DNA of 64,000 bases from Polyangia bacterium (GTDB taxonomy: Bacteria; Myxococcota_A; Polyangia; Polyangiales; JAUICN01): assembly GCA_030427835.1 (NCBI GenBank), contig JAUICN010000001.1:1-64000 (forward strand), given 5' to 3'. Below the pieces are notes generated by a model. That model searched no databases and was not told where the DNA came from. It saw only the letters and a program-made list of their open reading frames with translations. This document shows, piece by piece, positions 60,306-64,000 of this stretch (the first letter of the stretch is position 1; the number at the start of each line of letters is the position of its first letter). The position numbers and the translations under genes were made by a program.

Positions 60306-60995
60306 ATGGAAGACGCCCCGAGGGAACTGCTGACCGATTTATTTGCCTGTGACGAGGAGGCGGATGGCCTGGCGGCCAGGCTGCTAGGGGCACCGGAATC
60401 GGACCTCTTGATGGCGCTGGAACAGGCCTCCGCGGATGCGCTCGACCGCCTGAGGAGCGCAGGCCAAAACGACGCGCCCCAGGAGGATGATGGTCAAGGA
60501 GATCGGGCTGCGCGCCAATTGGAGCGTGTGGTGGATTTGCTCCGGGATGTGGAAAACCCGGCCGCCATCGAAATTCTTTTCCGGGTGCTGCAATCGGAAG
60601 ATGAGGGGGTACGTACCTCTGCCGGGGAGGCCATGCTGGAGCGGGCCTACGATCGGTACGGCGAGTTCGCGAGGAACGTGGAAGGCTGGCTTGGTGCTGC
60701 GGTGACGGGCCCCGCCATGGGCGAACTTCCCTGGATCCTGGTGGAAGTGGGTGAGCCCAGCGCAGAGTCCTTAATTCGAGGGTTTCTCGATCACCCAGAG
60801 GCCGAGGTTGTGGCTTCGGCCCTGGAAGCCTTGATGGAACTGAGCGGCAAGGGTCAACCCCTGGACGCCAAAACGATAGGCGCGCTTGGCAAGCTTGCCA
60901 CGGACAGCCGCCCGGTCTCCCTGGACGACGACGACAGTACGGTGACACTCGGCGAGCTCGTACAAGAGCTCAGGGACCCATCGCAGGACAACTAG
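60306..60995 (+). CDS. HEAT-like helical repeat protein, unknown role
   Basis: An acidic 229-residue protein without signal or membrane helix. Helical pairs such as DRAARQLERVVDLLRDVENPAAIEILFRVLQ, EDEGVRTSAGEAMLERAYDRYG and PSAESLIRGFLDHPEAEVVASALEALMELSG follow the HEAT/armadillo pattern, which usually serves protein binding. The family cannot be named. It is divergent from the sigma-54 activator with 135 nt between the starts, and it could be its target or partner; that is only position-based. The next gene is convergent, 22 nt away. Confidence 0.75.
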   Translation: MEDAPRELLTDLFACDEEADGLAARLLGAPESDLLMALEQASADALDRLRSAGQNDAPQEDDGQGDRAARQLERVVDLLRDVENPAAIEILFRVLQSEDEGVRTSAGEAMLERAYDRYGEFARNVEGWLGAAVTGPAMGELPWILVEVGEPSAESLIRGFLDHPEAEVVASALEALMELSGKGQPLDAKTIGALGKLATDSRPVSLDDDDSTVTLGELVQELRDPSQDN

Positions 60996-61017
60996 ACCGA
61001 TTGGCGCATTGGGCGCG

Positions 61018-62259
61018 CTAGGGGCGAACCTCGCAGGCCTTGCCGTCTTCCCCCGGGACCACGAATTCTACGGTGGTGGAACCCAGTAGGGTTCTGTCGT
61101 CTCCACGGAACTGGACTTCCACCTCAAAGGTTTGGGGATCCGGGCCGGGAACCACGGCATCGTTCTTAAGCACAAGCTGGAAAAAAAGCTGCGTGCCGGA
61201 CTTCACGCCCAAAAACCGCCCCGCGTCCTCGTCGATGTCGAGAATACCGTTTTCTGGAGAAGCGCGGGCGGGGATCACACGCTCCACAAAAAGTGACGCG
61301 TCCACACCGTCCAATGGGTCCACGTCCATGACGCGAAGGTCCACGTCGAACTCCACGGATTGGGCAAATGCATGCATGGCATCAATCACGCCCGTACCCA
61401 ATCGTTCACCACGGCGGCCGATGTCGTACACCAGGGGCAGCCCAAGGGTGTTGGTGGCGCGGGTGTCGAGTGCCAGTTGCCTCAGGTGTGCTGCAGGGGT
61501 GCCCTCACCCGAGTCAAATCCGATCACCCGCGCGCCGATGGCCTCCAGGGCATCGCGTGCGTCGTCATAGGTATGGGGTGCGGGTGAAATCGCACCAGAG
61601 TAGGGTTGACTTCCACCCGGCCCGTTGTGAAAACTGGCGTCCGTGAAGAGCAACACGATGGGCAGTGCGTCTTCTCGCAAGCATGCGTACCCAAGCCCGC
61701 CACTGGGGCAACCAAAGGAGGCGGGAACGTAGCCTCCCAACCCTTCTCCAGTGGCCAGCTGATAGAGCCCCTCGACATGACTCTCGGGTTCGTCTCCTCC
61801 ATTGCCTAGTCGAATGGTGTTCATGGCGGCCTGGGCCCGAAATACATCATCGGTGGACGCAAGAACCAGCCGGTACGGATGATCTATGAAATCTCCAAAA
61901 GGCCGTACTGGAAAATCTCCAAAGGTGGCCACAGCGAAACTCACATCTTCGATCTGCTCCCGGATCGCCGGCGCCAACTTGTCTCGGAGCTGGTCACGAA
62001 TACGTTCAATCTCATCCTGCATGGAAGCGGTGACATCGATAAGAAACACCACATCTGCACGGCGGAGGCGTGTCTCGGTTTGGAGCGGTAGCTCGATGGG
62101 TTCACCATCGATATCCAGGGAAACACAGGGGGAGTCCTCTTCCAACACCACTTCGTCTCTCTGGAACTCTGGTTCGTACAAACCGGTCTTGGCTCCGCAA
62201 CCGCCTAGAACAGCAGAAAGGGCAATGATCTGGATAGTAGACAGGGCCGTGTTCAACAT
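61018..62259 (-). CDS. von Willebrand factor A domain lipoprotein
   Basis: A 413-residue exported protein. ATG 62259 gives a lipoprotein signal with LGGC (Cys21) followed by GAKTGLYEPEF; a longer frame reaches 62451 but its first 64 residues look non-coding. The vWA domain starts ADVVFLIDVTASMQDEIERIR, with the DxTxS metal-site motif, and includes SFAVATFGDFPVRPFGDF and PIVLLFTDASFHNGPGG. A beta-rich C-terminal part (FEVEVQFRGDDRTLLGSTTVEF) follows. It resembles surface vWA lipoproteins of Myxococcota-type bacteria, probably for protein or matrix binding. Its ligand is unknown. Confidence 0.86.
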   Translation of the reverse strand: MLNTALSTIQIIALSAVLGGCGAKTGLYEPEFQRDEVVLEEDSPCVSLDIDGEPIELPLQTETRLRRADVVFLIDVTASMQDEIERIRDQLRDKLAPAIREQIEDVSFAVATFGDFPVRPFGDFIDHPYRLVLASTDDVFRAQAAMNTIRLGNGGDEPESHVEGLYQLATGEGLGGYVPASFGCPSGGLGYACLREDALPIVLLFTDASFHNGPGGSQPYSGAISPAPHTYDDARDALEAIGARVIGFDSGEGTPAAHLRQLALDTRATNTLGLPLVYDIGRRGERLGTGVIDAMHAFAQSVEFDVDLRVMDVDPLDGVDASLFVERVIPARASPENGILDIDEDAGRFLGVKSGTQLFFQLVLKNDAVVPGPDPQTFEVEVQFRGDDRTLLGSTTVEFVVPGEDGKACEVRP

Positions 62260-62433
62260 CGGCGAGGGGTGTGGTGACAATTTTTCCAACGTGACTACTA
62301 GAATACAGTCCTTGTGGGTATCCGTCGAGCGGGACCCCCGTGGATTCGGTGGTTTCTGAGCATGGAAAATACAGAACCGTTGGAACAGGGGCATGGGGTG
62401 GCTCCGTGGCTCGGTTTGTCGTACATCTTTGCC

Positions 62434-63024
62434 ATGGAAAACCTTGCACAATTGCTGCGCTACGCGTCCCCAAATATGGATTCCATATCCTCATTCTTGG
62501 ACAGCCTTCCCCATGAACAGCGCACACGTGAGGTATTGGCCCTTCGAAAAAATGAGCAATCTGCGCTGTTTCAGGCAGCCGCCGGATTTCGACCCATCTC
62601 GGTGGATCACTTTGTACCCGCCAACGCGGCACCGTTTTCCGAGGTCATCCACCTGGGTCGCAACACGCTCCCGGTGTTCAGCCACTTTGCCAAGGTCTTT
62701 TGCAGGCCCATGGAGCCTGGCGAAGATCTGCTTGGCTACAACCGCACCGGTACGGTGCTGCAAACCACCGTGGGGCCAGGATATTTTCGCTGCGGTGCCT
62801 GTGAGGTCGATGGAGAAGTGTTGGTGGACTACCTGCGCCAACCGCTAGCGCACCCTCCCCATTGGCCACGGTTGCTACCGATCGACGCACGGCTGTCCAG
62901 GTTTGTGTACCACACCACCCAGGACGTGCTGCGAGGGGTTACCGAGCACGTCTCCATTGGGCAGCCGCGACGGGACGGAAAGTTTCTTCCCAGCTGGTTT
63001 GTTCTCTGCCGCGAAAATCCATGA
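62434..63024 (+). CDS. Conserved-looking protein of unknown function
   Basis: Not recognised. From ATG 62434 it encodes 196 residues starting MENLAQLLRYASPNMDSISSF; ATG 62362 would add 24 residues and is a possible alternative. No signal, membrane helix or known catalytic motif is visible. Segments with a conserved look are PVFSHFAKVFCRP, GPGYFRC, GEVLVDYLRQP, LSRFVYHTTQDVLRGVTEHVSIG and the C-terminal SWFVLCRE. It overlaps the following FAD oxidase gene by 4 nt (ATGA), so the two are probably translated together and may act on the same pathway. Confidence 0.7.
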   Translation: MENLAQLLRYASPNMDSISSFLDSLPHEQRTREVLALRKNEQSALFQAAAGFRPISVDHFVPANAAPFSEVIHLGRNTLPVFSHFAKVFCRPMEPGEDLLGYNRTGTVLQTTVGPGYFRCGACEVDGEVLVDYLRQPLAHPPHWPRLLPIDARLSRFVYHTTQDVLRGVTEHVSIGQPRRDGKFLPSWFVLCRENP

Positions 63025-64000
63025 GCGACGCGCCCACGAATTCCCCCCCACATGTTTTGGATCCGCTCCAAAGCCAGGCGCTGCAAGGGCTCGTATCGGA
63101 AGGGTCCTGGTCTCTTGATGAGGAGGATCTGGGGGCCTACGGAGCCGATTGGACACGGCAGCACCCACCGCGTGCGTCCATGGTTCTCTTCCCGCGCAGC
63201 ACCCAGGAAGTGTCGAACGTGGTTCGGTACTGTGGGGAACACGGTATTCCTCTCGTTCCTTCAGGGGGGCGAACCGGTCTATCGGGCGGGGCGGTGGCAA
63301 CCTCCGGTGAGGTCGTGCTTTCCCTGGAAAAAATGAATCACCTGGGTGAAGTGAACACACTTTCCAATACGGTGCGTGTGCAAGCGGGGGCGGTCACTGA
63401 GCAAGTGCACCAGCACTGCGAACCCTTTGGGTTGACATGGCCCGTGGACTTTGCCTCCAAGGGTTCAAGCCAGGTGGGTGGCAACATCGCGACCAATGCG
63501 GGGGGGGTGCGGGTCATTCGGTACGGCAACACCCGAAACTGGGTACTCGGCCTTACCGTGGTGAGCGGTGCTGGAGACATATTGCACATCAACGGAGAAC
63601 TGGAAAAGAACAATTCTGGAGTGGATCTTCGGCAACTGTTTATTGGAAGCGAGGGCATTTTAGGCATTGTGACGGAGGCCACCCTAAAGCTCGCGCCCCT
63701 ACCTGCCCCACAGGACGTGATGCTGTTTGGGTTTCGGGATTTGGCCGGGGTGCTGTCCCTGTTTCGGGAGGCGCGACGTTCCGGTTTTCTCCTTTCGGCG
63801 TTTGAGTTCTTTTCCGACACGTGCATGACCCGTGTTACGGAGCACCGGGGGCTGCATAACCCGCTTGAACCCGGTGCCGGGTATTTCGCGTTGCTGGAGA
63901 TTGAGGGTGCTTCGCGGGATGATTTGGAAACCTGGCTTGGCAAGGTGATGGACACGGTTCCCATGGTGGATGGCACATTGGCCCAAACGGCGTCCCAGGG
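63021..64000 (+). CDS. GlcD/D-lactate dehydrogenase-type FAD-linked oxidase (partial)
   Basis: The 5' 326 codons of a flavoprotein, cut by the window edge with no stop. The FAD-binding type-4 (PCMH) domain shows VLFPRSTQEVSNVVRYC, PSGGRTGLSGGAV, KGSSQVGGNIATNAGG, RYGNTRNWVLGLTVV and FIGSEGILGIVTEATLKLAP, followed by the start of the oxidase cap domain. Family members oxidise 2-hydroxy acids such as D-lactate, glycolate or D-2-hydroxyglutarate; which one cannot be decided. The start ATG overlaps the stop of the upstream unknown gene. Confidence 0.92.
   Translation, partial: MSDAPTNSPPHVLDPLQSQALQGLVSEGSWSLDEEDLGAYGADWTRQHPPRASMVLFPRSTQEVSNVVRYCGEHGIPLVPSGGRTGLSGGAVATSGEVVLSLEKMNHLGEVNTLSNTVRVQAGAVTEQVHQHCEPFGLTWPVDFASKGSSQVGGNIATNAGGVRVIRYGNTRNWVLGLTVVSGAGDILHINGELEKNNSGVDLRQLFIGSEGILGIVTEATLKLAPLPAPQDVMLFGFRDLAGVLSLFREARRSGFLLSAFEFFSDTCMTRVTEHRGLHNPLEPGAGYFALLEIEGASRDDLETWLGKVMDTVPMVDGTLAQTASQ

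Overview
The window comes from a high-GC, Gram-negative, diderm bacterium that looks deltaproteobacterial or Myxococcota-like. This is inferred from gene content, not from a marker phylogeny. Supporting signs are a Ser/Thr kinase with an HRDLNPAN catalytic loop and PEGA tail, FHA proteins including an FHA-type sigma-54 activator, many lipoproteins (one Asp-rich), outer-membrane chaperones, a bat (aerotolerance) operon, and MurE with the DNPR motif of meso-diaminopimelate peptidoglycan.

Region 1 (125-14942, minus strand) is a compact dcw cell-wall and division cluster read mraZ-rsmH-ftsL-ftsI-murE-murF-mraY-murD-ftsW-murG-murC-ftsQ. Almost every junction is a 1-4 nt overlap or a gap of a few bases with a good Shine-Dalgarno, so translation is probably coupled. 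murB and ddl are absent from their common place between murC and ftsQ. Two TGGTA boxes in 10-bp phase lie before mraZ and resemble MraZ operators.

Region 2 (15243-22485) holds an unknown lipoprotein, thiL, then on the minus strand pyrR-pyrB with a GNAT gene and a ccmE of the CxxxY type, and an atpZ-atpI-atpB-atpE Fo operon closed by a perfect 16-bp bidirectional hairpin.

Region 3 (22526-30343) is the peptide/amide-modification neighbourhood: circularly permuted ATP-grasp, alpha-E protein, an unusual glutamine-amidotransferase-like/transglutaminase fusion, and a divergent transglutaminase-DUF2126 protein.

Region 4 (30378-37390) carries three divergent paralogous exported proteins of unknown function, interrupted by hemL and by a small acyl-CoA-binding protein gene whose end runs into a 16-bp tandem repeat.

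Region 5 (37748-47095) is a full moxR-DUF58-bat operon with a BatB-BatC fusion, all genes overlapping by 4 nt. It is followed by a 45-residue Asp-rich lipoprotein with its own terminator.

Region 6 (47599-64000) has a stand-alone receiver, FHA-TM protein, PEGA-kinase, two parvulin/SurA-type foldases, a CPA2 antiporter, mfd, a 167-bp MITE-like element at the end of an FHA-sigma-54 activator, a HEAT-like protein, a vWA lipoprotein, an unrecognised protein, and a GlcD-type FAD oxidase cut by the window edge.

A recurrent feature is short tandem duplication: 12-, 15- and 18-bp in-frame repeats lie inside several genes (BatG-like, BatD, SurA-like, Mfd), while the one 16-bp repeat begins at a stop codon. 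No rRNA, tRNA, CRISPR array or complete insertion sequence was seen.
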